From Anaerolineae bacterium (GTDB lineage: Bacteria > Chloroflexota > Anaerolineae > Aggregatilineales > Aggregatilineaceae), in assembly GCA_023382715.1 (NCBI GenBank), contig JAHDWP010000032.1, positions 1 to 39,338 of the forward strand: DNA of 39,338 nt, read 5' to 3'. The notes under the pieces were generated by a model, which worked only from the letters and a program-made list of their open reading frames with translations, was not told the DNA's origin and searched no databases. Shown here in pieces: positions 14,337 to 20,862 of the stretch (position 1 is its first letter; each line of letters opens with the position of its first letter). A program made the position numbers and the translations under genes.

Positions 14337-15413
14337 ATGGCCGACAGGACGCTGCTCGACAAGCTGGCCGGCATCGAGGCGCGTTACGACGAGCTGGAGC
14401 GCCTGATCGCGGACCCGGCCAACGTCAGCGACTACGAGAAGGTGGCCGAGTACGCGCAGGAGCGGGCCGAGCTGGCCGATCTCGTGGGCACGGCGCGCCA
14501 GTACCGCGCGGCGCTCGACAACCTGGAACAGGCCGAGGCGCTGCTGCACGACCCGGATATGGCCGACCTGGCCCGCGAGGAAGCCGATCGGCTGGCCGAG
14601 GAAGTGCCCGCGCTCGAAGACCGGCTGCGGCGGATGCTGCTGCCCAAAGACCCGCGCGACGCCAAGAACGTCATCGTCGAGATTCGCGCCGGGGCGGGCG
14701 GCGACGAGGCCGGCATCTTCGCCGCCAACCTGTTCCGCATGTACGCGCGCTACGCTGAAGATCACGGCTGGAAGGTCGGGGTGCTCAGCGCGCACGAGAC
14801 GGGCGTCGGTGGCTACAAGGAGATCATCTTCGAGGTGCGCGGGGCGGGGGCCTTCTCGCGGCTGAAGTACGAGAGCGGCGTGCACCGCGTGCAGCGCGTG
14901 CCGGTCACCGAGAGCCAGGGGCGCATTCACACCTCGACGGCCACCGTCGCCGTGCTGGCCGAGATGGACGAGGTGGACGTTGAGATCGATCCGCGCGATT
15001 TGCAGATTGACACGTATCGCTCGGCGGGCGCGGGCGGCCAGAATGTGCAGAAGAACGAGACGGCTATCCGCATCACCCACCTGCCAACCGGCCTCGTCGT
15101 CGCCTGCCAGGACGAGCGCAGCCAGCTTCAGAACAAGCTGCGCGCGATGGCCGTGCTGCGCGCCAAGCTCTACGACATAGAGCAGGAGCGGCTGCGCGAC
15201 GAGCAGGACGCCGCGCGGCGCAGCCAGGTCGGTTCTGGCGAGCGCAGCGAGAAGATTCGCACCTACAACTACCCGCAGAACCGCGTGACCGATCACCGCA
15301 TCAACGTGTCGAGCCACAACCTGCCCGCCGTGCTCGACGGGCGGCTCGACGAATTCATTGACGAGCTGGCCACCCGCGAAGAAGCCGAGCGGTTGCAGGC
15401 CATTGGCGAGTGA
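14337..15413 (+). CDS. prfA: Peptide chain release factor 1
   Basis: 358-aa class I release factor that ends translation at UAA and UAG. The N-terminal helical domain is about 1-105. The codon-reading tripeptide PVT is at 189-191 (RVPVTESQGR), which marks RF1 rather than RF2 (SPF). The peptidyl-tRNA hydrolysis motif GGQ is at 233-235 (SAGAGGQNVQKNE). Length and order match the family. The Gln of GGQ is the expected target of PrmC, encoded at 19256-20137. The ATG at 14337 is preceded by GAGGGAT. It is transcribed alone from the extended -10 promoter upstream and converges on mutS2. Confidence 0.97.
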   Translation: MADRTLLDKLAGIEARYDELERLIADPANVSDYEKVAEYAQERAELADLVGTARQYRAALDNLEQAEALLHDPDMADLAREEADRLAEEVPALEDRLRRMLLPKDPRDAKNVIVEIRAGAGGDEAGIFAANLFRMYARYAEDHGWKVGVLSAHETGVGGYKEIIFEVRGAGAFSRLKYESGVHRVQRVPVTESQGRIHTSTATVAVLAEMDEVDVEIDPRDLQIDTYRSAGAGGQNVQKNETAIRITHLPTGLVVACQDERSQLQNKLRAMAVLRAKLYDIEQERLRDEQDAARRSQVGSGERSEKIRTYNYPQNRVTDHRINVSSHNLPAVLDGRLDEFIDELATREEAERLQAIGE

Positions 15414-15477
15414 GGGGTTGCTGGTGATCGGCTGTCAGTGAGCAGAGAACAGCGGGCGTGCACGATCGTGGCCCCCT

Positions 15478-15501
15478 GCGATCAGGCTGGCGCCTGATCG
15501 C
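15478..15501. other. Perfect 9-bp hairpin downstream of prfA
   Basis: GCGATCAGG and CCTGATCGC flank a 6-nt loop. There is no T-tract. It is the first of two strong hairpins in the prfA-mutS2 convergent gap. Confidence 0.5.
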
Positions 15502-15582
15502 CCGGCACCCCCACTGCGCCACCTTGAGTCTCTCCAGCGGCGCAGGGCCACACGCCCCTGTGAACTCCCGCCGATCAAGACA

Positions 15583-15610
15583 CAGGGGAGAGGTCGCGAC
15601 CTCTCCCCTG
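15583..15610. terminator. Perfect 28-bp palindrome between convergent prfA and mutS2
   Basis: CAGGGGAGAGGTCG followed directly by its exact complement. As RNA from either strand it would form a very stable hairpin, and it ends 8 bp from the mutS2 stop. There is no T-tract, so it may be a bidirectional transcript end, an mRNA stabiliser or a protein site. Confidence 0.5.
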
Positions 15611-15617
15611 CGACACC

Positions 15618-18029
15618 CTACCCCTGTGGCACCAGGCTGACGACGGTCACGCCGTCGCCGCCCTCCTTCGGCTGGCCGGTCTGATAGCGCCCCACCAGCG
15701 GATGCCCGTGCAACCGGTCGCGGATGGCCACGCGCAGCGCGCCGGTGCCCTTGCCGTGAATGATACGCACGAAGGGCAGCCCGGCCATGTAGGCCGCGTC
15801 TAGGTAGTCTTCCAGCGCGGGGACGGCGTCCTCGATGCGCTGGCCGCGCAGGTCAAGCTCCAGGCCGGGCGAGGCGACTTTGGTCGTCACCTCAGCGGCA
15901 GAGGCGCTGGCCCCGCGCACGCGCGACACGGTACGCTTCTTCTTGTCGCGCTTGCTCTCGGTCTGCGAGCGGGCGGACAGATCGTCCAGCCTGGCCCGCA
16001 GCCGCAGTCGCCCGACCATCACCTCGGCCTCGTCCTCGCCGATCTCGGTGATCTGCCCCTCGGCGTTGATCGAGCTGACCCACACCAGGTCGCCCAGCCG
16101 GAAGCGCGGCGGCTCCTCGTCGTCGCGCAGGCTCTCCGCCGGCCCCGGTACGAAGGTTATCCCGTCCTCTAACTCCTTAACCTCGCCCTCCACCTGGCGG
16201 ATCACGTCGAGCGGCTGGGCAGCGGCGCTCAGCCGCTTGCGCAGCCGGCGCATCTCGGCGCGCAGCGCCTCCAATTCCTGCTGCGCCTCTTCGCGCGCCT
16301 GGGCCAGCACCGCCCGGCGCTCGTCCTCGATGGATTCCAGGCGACCGCGCAGCTCGGCGCGCAACTCTTCGACGGCGCTGAACGACCTGACGCTGGCTTC
16401 GGCGGCGCGGCGCGTCTCTTCGCGCTTCTTGTGCAGCTCGTCGAGCAGGTCGTCGGCGATCAGGTCGTCCTCGGTCAGCAGGCCGCGCGCCCCCTCGGTG
16501 ATACGCCGGGGCAGCCCCAGCCGCTCGGCGATGGCCAGCGCGTTGGAGCGGCCCGGCAGCCCTACAACCAGGCGATAAGTGGGGGCGAGCGTCTTCAGAT
16601 TGAACTCGACGCTGGCGTTCTGCACGCCCGGCGTCTCGTGGCTGTAGATTTTCAGTTCCGGGTGATGCGTCGTCACCAGGGTGGTGATACCCCGCCCCAC
16701 CAGGTCGTTGAGCAGCGCGCGGGCCAGGGCCGCACCCTCGGCGGGGTCAGTGCCCGCGCCCAATTCGTCGAGGATGACCAGCGACTCGTGGTCGGCCTCG
16801 TCCAGGATGCCGATGATGTTGGTCATGTGCGAAGAGAAGGTCGAAAGCGACTGCTCGATGCTCTGCTCGTCGCCGATGTCGGCGAAGATGTCGCGGAAGA
16901 CCGTCAGGCGCGACCCCGGCGCGGCGGGCAGATGCAGCCCGCACTGGGCCATCAGCGCCAGCAGCCCGACCGTCTTGAGGGCGACGGTCTTGCCGCCGGT
17001 GTTCGGCCCGGTGATGACCAGCACGTAGGTCTGCTCGTCCATCTCCACGTCAATAGCGACGACGGTTTTGGGGTCGAGCAGCGGGTGGCGGGCGCGCAGC
17101 AGGTGGATCGTGCTGCCGGGGTGCGGGTGCGGCGCGCCGCTGAAGCCGACCAGCTCTGGCGCGGCGGCCTCGATAGCCTCGGCGTACTTGGCTTTGGCGA
17201 AGGCCAGGTCGAGCAGGGCCAGCGTCTCGACGGTGCGGATGATGTAGCGCGCCTCGTGGCCGACCAGGTCGCTCAACTCGCGCAGGATGCGGCGAATCTC
17301 GTTCTCCTCCTCAAGCTGAAGCTCGCGCCAGGCGTTGTTCAGCTCGACAGTGGAGAGCGGCTCGATGAACAGCGTCGCGCCGCTGCTGCTCTGATCGTGG
17401 ACGATGCCGGGGATGCGCCCCTTGAACTCGGCCTTGAGCGGGATGACGTAGCGCCCGTGCCGCTGCGTGATCAGCTTCTCCTGCAGGTAGGTCGCGTTGT
17501 TGGTGTTGTTGATGATGTTGTGCAGCTTGTCCTGCAGCCGGTCGAAGGCGATGCGCATCTCGCGGCGCACGGTGGCCAGCTTGGGGCTGGCGGAATCCAG
17601 GATTTCGCCCGTCTCGTCGAGCACGCGCGCGATCTCGTGCTGCAGGGCGGTGCACTCTTCCAGCCGCTCGGCGATGTCCGCCAGGCGCGGGAACTGGCTC
17701 CCCAGCCGCCCGATGAAGCGGTGCAGGGTGGTTGCCTGGCGCAGCGTGGCGCGGATGTCGAGCAGAGTCTGCGGCTCCAGCAGCACACCGCGCTCGGCGG
17801 CCAGGACATCGGGCCGCACGTCGCGCGCCCCGCCGACGGTGATGTGGTCGTGGCTGGCCAGCAGCAGGCGGGCCTCGCTCGTCTCCTGCAGGCGCTCCTG
17901 GGCTTCGTCCAGATGGGGTGTCGGCGTCAGGGCGAGGGCCAGCTCGCGGCTGGCCGAGAAAGCCGTGTGGCGCGCCAGCCGCTCCAGAATCTTCGGCAGC
18001 TCAAGGGTTTGCGCCGATTTCTCGTTCAT
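15618..18029 (-). CDS. mutS2: MutS2 ATPase with C-terminal Smr nuclease domain
   Basis: 803-aa MutS2. The core and clamp-like domain spans about 1-310. The ABC-type ATPase has Walker A GPNTGGKT (341-348), Walker B LVILDE (417-422) and GAGTDP, then DNA-contact STFSSHM. A long charged coiled coil follows (about 530-605), then a KOW/SH3-like segment (about 640-680). The Smr domain (724-803) has LDLRG (725-729) and HGKGTG (758-763). MutS2 suppresses homologous recombination in some bacteria and senses collided ribosomes in Bacillus; the Smr domain can cleave nucleic acid. The ATG at 18029 fits the conserved MNEK start; an in-frame extension upstream is repeat sequence. A candidate RNA gene lies directly upstream. 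Confidence 0.95.
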   Translation of the reverse strand: MNEKSAQTLELPKILERLARHTAFSASRELALALTPTPHLDEAQERLQETSEARLLLASHDHITVGGARDVRPDVLAAERGVLLEPQTLLDIRATLRQATTLHRFIGRLGSQFPRLADIAERLEECTALQHEIARVLDETGEILDSASPKLATVRREMRIAFDRLQDKLHNIINNTNNATYLQEKLITQRHGRYVIPLKAEFKGRIPGIVHDQSSSGATLFIEPLSTVELNNAWRELQLEEENEIRRILRELSDLVGHEARYIIRTVETLALLDLAFAKAKYAEAIEAAAPELVGFSGAPHPHPGSTIHLLRARHPLLDPKTVVAIDVEMDEQTYVLVITGPNTGGKTVALKTVGLLALMAQCGLHLPAAPGSRLTVFRDIFADIGDEQSIEQSLSTFSSHMTNIIGILDEADHESLVILDELGAGTDPAEGAALARALLNDLVGRGITTLVTTHHPELKIYSHETPGVQNASVEFNLKTLAPTYRLVVGLPGRSNALAIAERLGLPRRITEGARGLLTEDDLIADDLLDELHKKREETRRAAEASVRSFSAVEELRAELRGRLESIEDERRAVLAQAREEAQQELEALRAEMRRLRKRLSAAAQPLDVIRQVEGEVKELEDGITFVPGPAESLRDDEEPPRFRLGDLVWVSSINAEGQITEIGEDEAEVMVGRLRLRARLDDLSARSQTESKRDKKKRTVSRVRGASASAAEVTTKVASPGLELDLRGQRIEDAVPALEDYLDAAYMAGLPFVRIIHGKGTGALRVAIRDRLHGHPLVGRYQTGQPKEGGDGVTVVSLVPQG

Positions 18030-18135
18030 TGTGTGTTCCAATCTGTATAGGTTGTTGGTTATTGGTGGTTGGTGGTGAGTGGTGAGCGGTGGGGTGTCTA
18101 TCGCTGACGGCCCTGCGCTCGCCACCACGCTGCCC

Positions 18136-18175
18136 AATAAAAACGCCGTGGTGCGTCTCTTCGACTCCCACGGCG
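18136..18175 (-). terminator. Rho-independent terminator of the candidate RNA
   Basis: On the minus strand CGCCGTGG and CCACGGCG form a perfect 8-bp stem with a 16-nt loop, followed by TTTTTATT. Confidence 0.8.
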
Positions 18176-18211
18176 ATCGGTCTCACAGGCCCGCCCGACG
18201 GCGCGGCGCGC

Positions 18212-18289
18212 TCAGCGGTCGCGCCCGGCGCCGAGACTGGCGGCGCGCTCGGAAGTCGAACTGGATGGGTTGGGACGACCTGCGTTCAC
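18212..18289 (-). CDS. Possible 25-codon leader peptide inside the candidate RNA
   Basis: GTG start (18289) 7 nt after a perfect AAAGGAGG, ending at TGA (18212-18214). The product starts MNAGRPNPSSSTSERA and is low in complexity; it matches nothing I know. The strong Shine-Dalgarno sequence is the only real support. It could be a regulatory leader peptide or chance. Confidence 0.3.
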   Translation of the reverse strand: MNAGRPNPSSSTSERAASLGAGRDR

Positions 18290-18338
18290 CGGGCGGCCTC
18301 CTTTCTACCAGACTCGTGCGCGGACGATACCAGGGAGA

Positions 18339-18368
18339 AGTATACGTGATGACGGCGGGAATTGTCAA
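18339..18368 (-). promoter_or_regulatory. Strong sigma-70 promoter of the candidate RNA
   Basis: On the minus strand TTGACA (18368-18363), an 18-bp spacer and TATACT (18344-18339). The predicted transcription start is near 18331. Confidence 0.75.
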
Positions 18369-18451
18369 CGGTCAGCGCGAGGCGCGTTCCCCCAGAGAAC
18401 GCCCGCCCCAAGCCCTTCGCTGACCGCTGACTGCCGACCGCTGGCGGCTGC

Positions 18452-19066
18452 TCACCCCAGCGCCGCGCGCAGCGCTTCTTCGCTGAGCGGGCCAGGGCGC
18501 AGGATGCGCAGTTCGTCCCCCTCAAAGGCGACGACCGTCGAGGGCACCCCGCCCAGGCACGTCCCGCCGTCCACATACAGCGCGACGGCCTCGCCCAGGT
18601 AGCGCATCGCCGCCTGGATGGTGCAGGCCGGCGGCTGGTCGGAGCGGTTGGCGCTGCTCACGGCCAGCGCGCCGCCTGCCGCCGCCAGGATCGCCCGCGT
18701 CTGGGGCAGGTTGGGCACGCGCACGCCCACTGTGGGCAGCAGCGAGAGGCTGGGGGGCAGGTCGTCGCGCCTGGGCAGGGCCAGCGTCAGCGGGCCGGGC
18801 CAGAACGCTTCGGCCAGCCGCCGCGCCGGGGCGGGGAATTCGCGGGCGACGCGCAGCACGTCGTCGAGGTCGGCCAGCAGCACGGGGATCGCGCGCTCTG
18901 CCGGGCGGCGCTTGGCGACGAACAGCCGCTCGATGGCCGCCTCGTCAATGCGCGCCCCGACGCCGTAGACGGTGTCGGTCGGCAGCACGATCAGGTCGCC
19001 GCGCGCGACGGTCGTCGCCGCGATCAGGGCTGTGTCCGCGTGATTGAGCGAGATAATGCGCGCCAT
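18452..19066 (-). CDS. tsaC: Threonylcarbamoyl-AMP synthase (Sua5/YrdC/TsaC family)
   Basis: 204-aa YrdC-domain protein that makes threonylcarbamoyl-AMP from threonine, bicarbonate and ATP, the first step of the tRNA t6A37 modification. The signature LPTDTVYGVG is at residues 28-37, followed by the KRRPAERAIPVLL loop, WPGPLTLAL, SSAN in the later motif and PSTVV near the end. It has the short YrdC form without the extra Sua5 domain. Start at 19066. Its pairing with prmC and prfA in one region is a known bacterial neighbourhood. Confidence 0.93.
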   Translation of the reverse strand: MARIISLNHADTALIAATTVARGDLIVLPTDTVYGVGARIDEAAIERLFVAKRRPAERAIPVLLADLDDVLRVAREFPAPARRLAEAFWPGPLTLALPRRDDLPPSLSLLPTVGVRVPNLPQTRAILAAAGGALAVSSANRSDQPPACTIQAAMRYLGEAVALYVDGGTCLGGVPSTVVAFEGDELRILRPGPLSEEALRAALG

Positions 19067-19104
19067 CTAGTCCCCCAGTCGGATGCGTGCAAAACCTGTC
19101 AGGG

Positions 19105-19127
19105 TGGGGCGCTGCTCTGCTGCGCCC
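19105..19127 (+). repeat. Short hairpin repeat (copy 4)
   Basis: TGGGGCGCTGCTCTGCTGCG followed by CCC, directly followed by CTGG and the TGACCTCACCCCC element, as at 103-125. Confidence 0.6.
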
Positions 19128-19131
19128 TGGT

Positions 19132-19230
19132 TGACCTCACCCCCGCTCGGCGCTGACGCGCCTTGCCGCCCCCTCTCCATTCGAATGGAGAGGGAGCAAG
19201 CCGAGCGTAGCGAGGCTGGGGGTGAGGTCA
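19132..19230. repeat. MITE-like repeat with perfect 13-bp terminal inverted repeats (copy 2)
   Basis: TGACCTCACCCCC (19132-19144) and GGGGGTGAGGTCA (19218-19230) are exact complements. The centre contains a perfect 24-bp palindrome, CCCTCTCCATTC plus its complement (19171-19194). In the copy at 3-98 the same hairpin arms are kept but the loop is different. It fills the gap between tsaC and prmC. Confidence 0.75.
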
Positions 19231-19255
19231 ATGCCCTGCGTCCAGCGAGTCGCTG

Positions 19256-20137
19256 TCAACCTTTGCACGCCCCCCATTCCGCGCTAATCACGCGGTCGAG
19301 ACCGGCGTAATCGGCATGCACCGTCACCCGCGCGCCGGGCAGCGCCGTCGCCGCCAGCGCTGCCGCGCGCTCCCCTTGCTCCGCCTCAATTTCTAGCAGC
19401 AGCAGCCCATCCGCCGCCAGGATACGCGGCACCTGGGCCAGCAGCCGCCGGATCACGGCCAGGCCATCCGGCCCGCCGTCGAGGGCCAGGCGCGGCTCGT
19501 GACGACTCACCGGAAGCGTCTCCAGCGCGCTCGTCGGCACATAGGGCAGATTGGCCGCGATCAGGTCGAACGCGCCGCGCGCGCCCAGCAGCGGCCCCAG
19601 CAAATCCGCCTGCACCAGATGCACACGCTCAGCCAGATCATAGCGCGCTGCGTTGCGGCGGGCTACGCCGAGCGCCGCCCGCGACACATCCAGCGCCCAG
19701 ACCCGCGCCCCTGGCAGGTGGCGGGCCAGGGTCACGGCGATGACCCCGCTGCCCGTCCCCACGTCAGCAATGCGGGGCGATCTCGCGCGCGCCCGCGCCC
19801 AGGCCAGCGCCCGCTCGACCAGGTGCTCCGTCTCCGGGCGGGGGATGAGCACGTCCGGCGTGACGATCAGCGTCAGGTCGAAGAAGGCGCGCTCACCAGT
19901 CAGATAGGCGAGGGGGACGCCGCTCGCACGGCGCTCCACCAGGGCGCAGAAAGTCGTGAATTGGGCGGGAGTCAGGGGGCGCTGCGGGTGCGCGAGCAGG
20001 GCGGTCCGCTCGCAGCCCAGGATGTGAGCCAGCAGCAGCGGCGCGTCGAGCGGCTCGGAGCCGGCGACCTCGTTCAGCACGGCGCGCGCCCAGGCCAGCG
20101 CTCCGGCGATGGTAGTTGGTGGATGGCGGTGGGTCAT
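19256..20137 (-). CDS. prmC: Release factor glutamine N5-methyltransferase
   Basis: 293-aa HemK/PrmC protein that methylates the Gln of the GGQ motif in release factors 1 and 2. The N-terminal helical domain is about 1-80. RPETE is at 100-104, the SAM-binding DVGTGSG at 125-131 and the substrate motif NLPY at 196-199. The usual form is NPPY; Leu at the second position is a mild change that leaves the Asn, the last Pro and the Tyr. The ATG at 20137 fits the domain start; an in-frame extension to 20170 is not conserved. It has a good promoter at 20240-20268. Its substrate RF1 is encoded about 4 kb away. Confidence 0.94.
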   Translation of the reverse strand: MTHRHPPTTIAGALAWARAVLNEVAGSEPLDAPLLLAHILGCERTALLAHPQRPLTPAQFTTFCALVERRASGVPLAYLTGERAFFDLTLIVTPDVLIPRPETEHLVERALAWARARARSPRIADVGTGSGVIAVTLARHLPGARVWALDVSRAALGVARRNAARYDLAERVHLVQADLLGPLLGARGAFDLIAANLPYVPTSALETLPVSRHEPRLALDGGPDGLAVIRRLLAQVPRILAADGLLLLEIEAEQGERAAALAATALPGARVTVHADYAGLDRVISAEWGACKG

Positions 20138-20239
20138 GGGTTGGTTTTTAAGGAGACACGGAAAGGACAAGGAAAATCGGATACCGATCAGATATCGAAA
20201 CCGAACAGGCTCCGAGGAACCAATGCCCTATCCACCCGA

Positions 20240-20268
20240 ATTGTCCCAATGGACGAGCGGCGTGTCAA
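20240..20268 (-). promoter_or_regulatory. prmC promoter
   Basis: On the minus strand TTGACA (20268-20263), a 17-bp spacer and GACAAT (20245-20240), about 100 nt upstream of prmC. The 13 bases from the -35 (TTGACACGCCGCT) match the LysW-like gene promoter exactly. The leader contains ATCGG-ATA-CCGAT (20176-20188). Confidence 0.55.
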
Positions 20269-20313
20269 CTAACTCACCGCGGCTGTGGTTGTGGGCCAGG
20301 TCGCCTGGCCCGT

Positions 20314-20336
20314 AGGGGTGCTGTTCTGCTGCGCCC
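20314..20336 (+). repeat. Short hairpin repeat (copy 5)
   Basis: AGGGGTGCTGTTCTGCTGCG followed by CCC. Same family as 103-125, 7641-7663, 10842-10866 and 19105-19127; here without the adjacent TGACCTCACCCCC element. Confidence 0.55.
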
Positions 20337-20395
20337 TGCCCGCCCGCACCGCCCGTTCCTCGCACTCGCACCGTAGACCGGGCGGGCAATTACGG

Positions 20396-20401
20396 TATAA
20401 T
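20396..20401 (+). promoter_or_regulatory. -10 box of the small zinc protein gene
   Basis: Perfect TATAAT, 39 bp before the ATG at 20441. The -35 region (TAGACC around 20374) is poor. Confidence 0.45.
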
Positions 20402-20440
20402 AGCGCCCCGTTGGGGTGGATCACAGAGTAAGGACGCGGG

Positions 20441-20689
20441 ATGCCCGTACCGTACTGCCATATGTGTGAACAGAACGAGCTGGAAAAGCGCCAGTACGGC
20501 GCTGCCTCGCTTGAGCAGGGCGACTACTGCCCGGTTTGCCACCGCCCAGTGTGCCGCTTTCATATGGGGCGGGTGCGCTGGCGTTGGAGAGCGACGGGCC
20601 AACTGGACAGCGCGCTGGTCTGTATGGAGTGCAAGAACGCCTATCGCCACCGCGATTGGGACGCCCACAACCGTGACTGGATCAGCTAA
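20441..20689 (+). CDS. Small cross-brace zinc-finger protein of unknown function
   Basis: 82-aa protein with eight regularly spaced ligands: Cys6-x2-Cys9, Cys30-x2-Cys33, Cys38-x2-His41 and Cys61-x2-Cys64. Four pairs in this order suggest two zinc ions in a RING/FYVE-like cross-brace, or two treble clefs. A basic, Trp-rich stretch (RVRWRWR, 44-50) lies between pairs three and four and could bind nucleic acid or membrane. I do not recognise the family. An AAGGA-type Shine-Dalgarno sequence and a TATAAT precede it. The glycosyltransferase gene follows about 170 bp later with its own promoter. Confidence 0.7.
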   Translation: MPVPYCHMCEQNELEKRQYGAASLEQGDYCPVCHRPVCRFHMGRVRWRWRATGQLDSALVCMECKNAYRHRDWDAHNRDWIS

Positions 20690-20760
20690 GGCGCGCCGTC
20701 TTCTCTGCCGCGTGAGTCCCTTTGCCTGTCCCAGGCAGACGTGAGCCAACCGGGCAAGCG

Positions 20761-20769
20761 TGCTACAAT
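20761..20769 (+). promoter_or_regulatory. Extended -10 promoter of the GT-C glycosyltransferase gene
   Basis: TGCTACAAT (20761-20769), with GTGAGC 17 bp upstream of the -10 hexamer as a weak -35. The form is the same as at 39066-39074 (minus) and nearly the same as at 4232-4240 (minus). Confidence 0.5.
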
Positions 20770-20862
20770 TCGCGCTGGCGGGCGATCTGAGGGGCACGCG
20801 CCGCTGGAACCGCTGGCAGGTGATGGGGACATGCTGGCTGGTCCCGGCCTTGAGGAGTGATC

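Larger units (their letters stand above)
18136..18331 (-). ncRNA. Candidate structured small RNA or leader upstream of mutS2
   Basis: A strong minus-strand promoter (18339-18368) and a strong terminator (18136-18175) bracket a ~195-nt transcript ending 107 bp before mutS2. Inside are a perfect Shine-Dalgarno-like AAAGGAGG (18304-18297), a 25-codon GTG frame (18212-18289), and a long-range stem in which AGGCCGCCCG pairs with CGGGCGGGCCU across ~100 nt of GC-rich helices. I compared it by eye with RNase P RNA, tmRNA, SRP RNA, T-box and cobalamin/FMN/TPP riboswitch motifs and found no match. It could be a free small RNA, an attenuating leader of mutS2 or a short mRNA. Confidence 0.5.

Noticed and set aside
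16431-18050. 539-codon plus-strand frame over mutS2
   Set aside because: Antisense of a fully conserved MutS2; Gln/Arg/Val-rich translation.
18181-18331. Cobalamin riboswitch, T-box or RNase P RNA in the mutS2 leader
   Set aside because: Some short similarities (GGTGAA, GAAAGG), but the ordered conserved boxes of these classes are missing.
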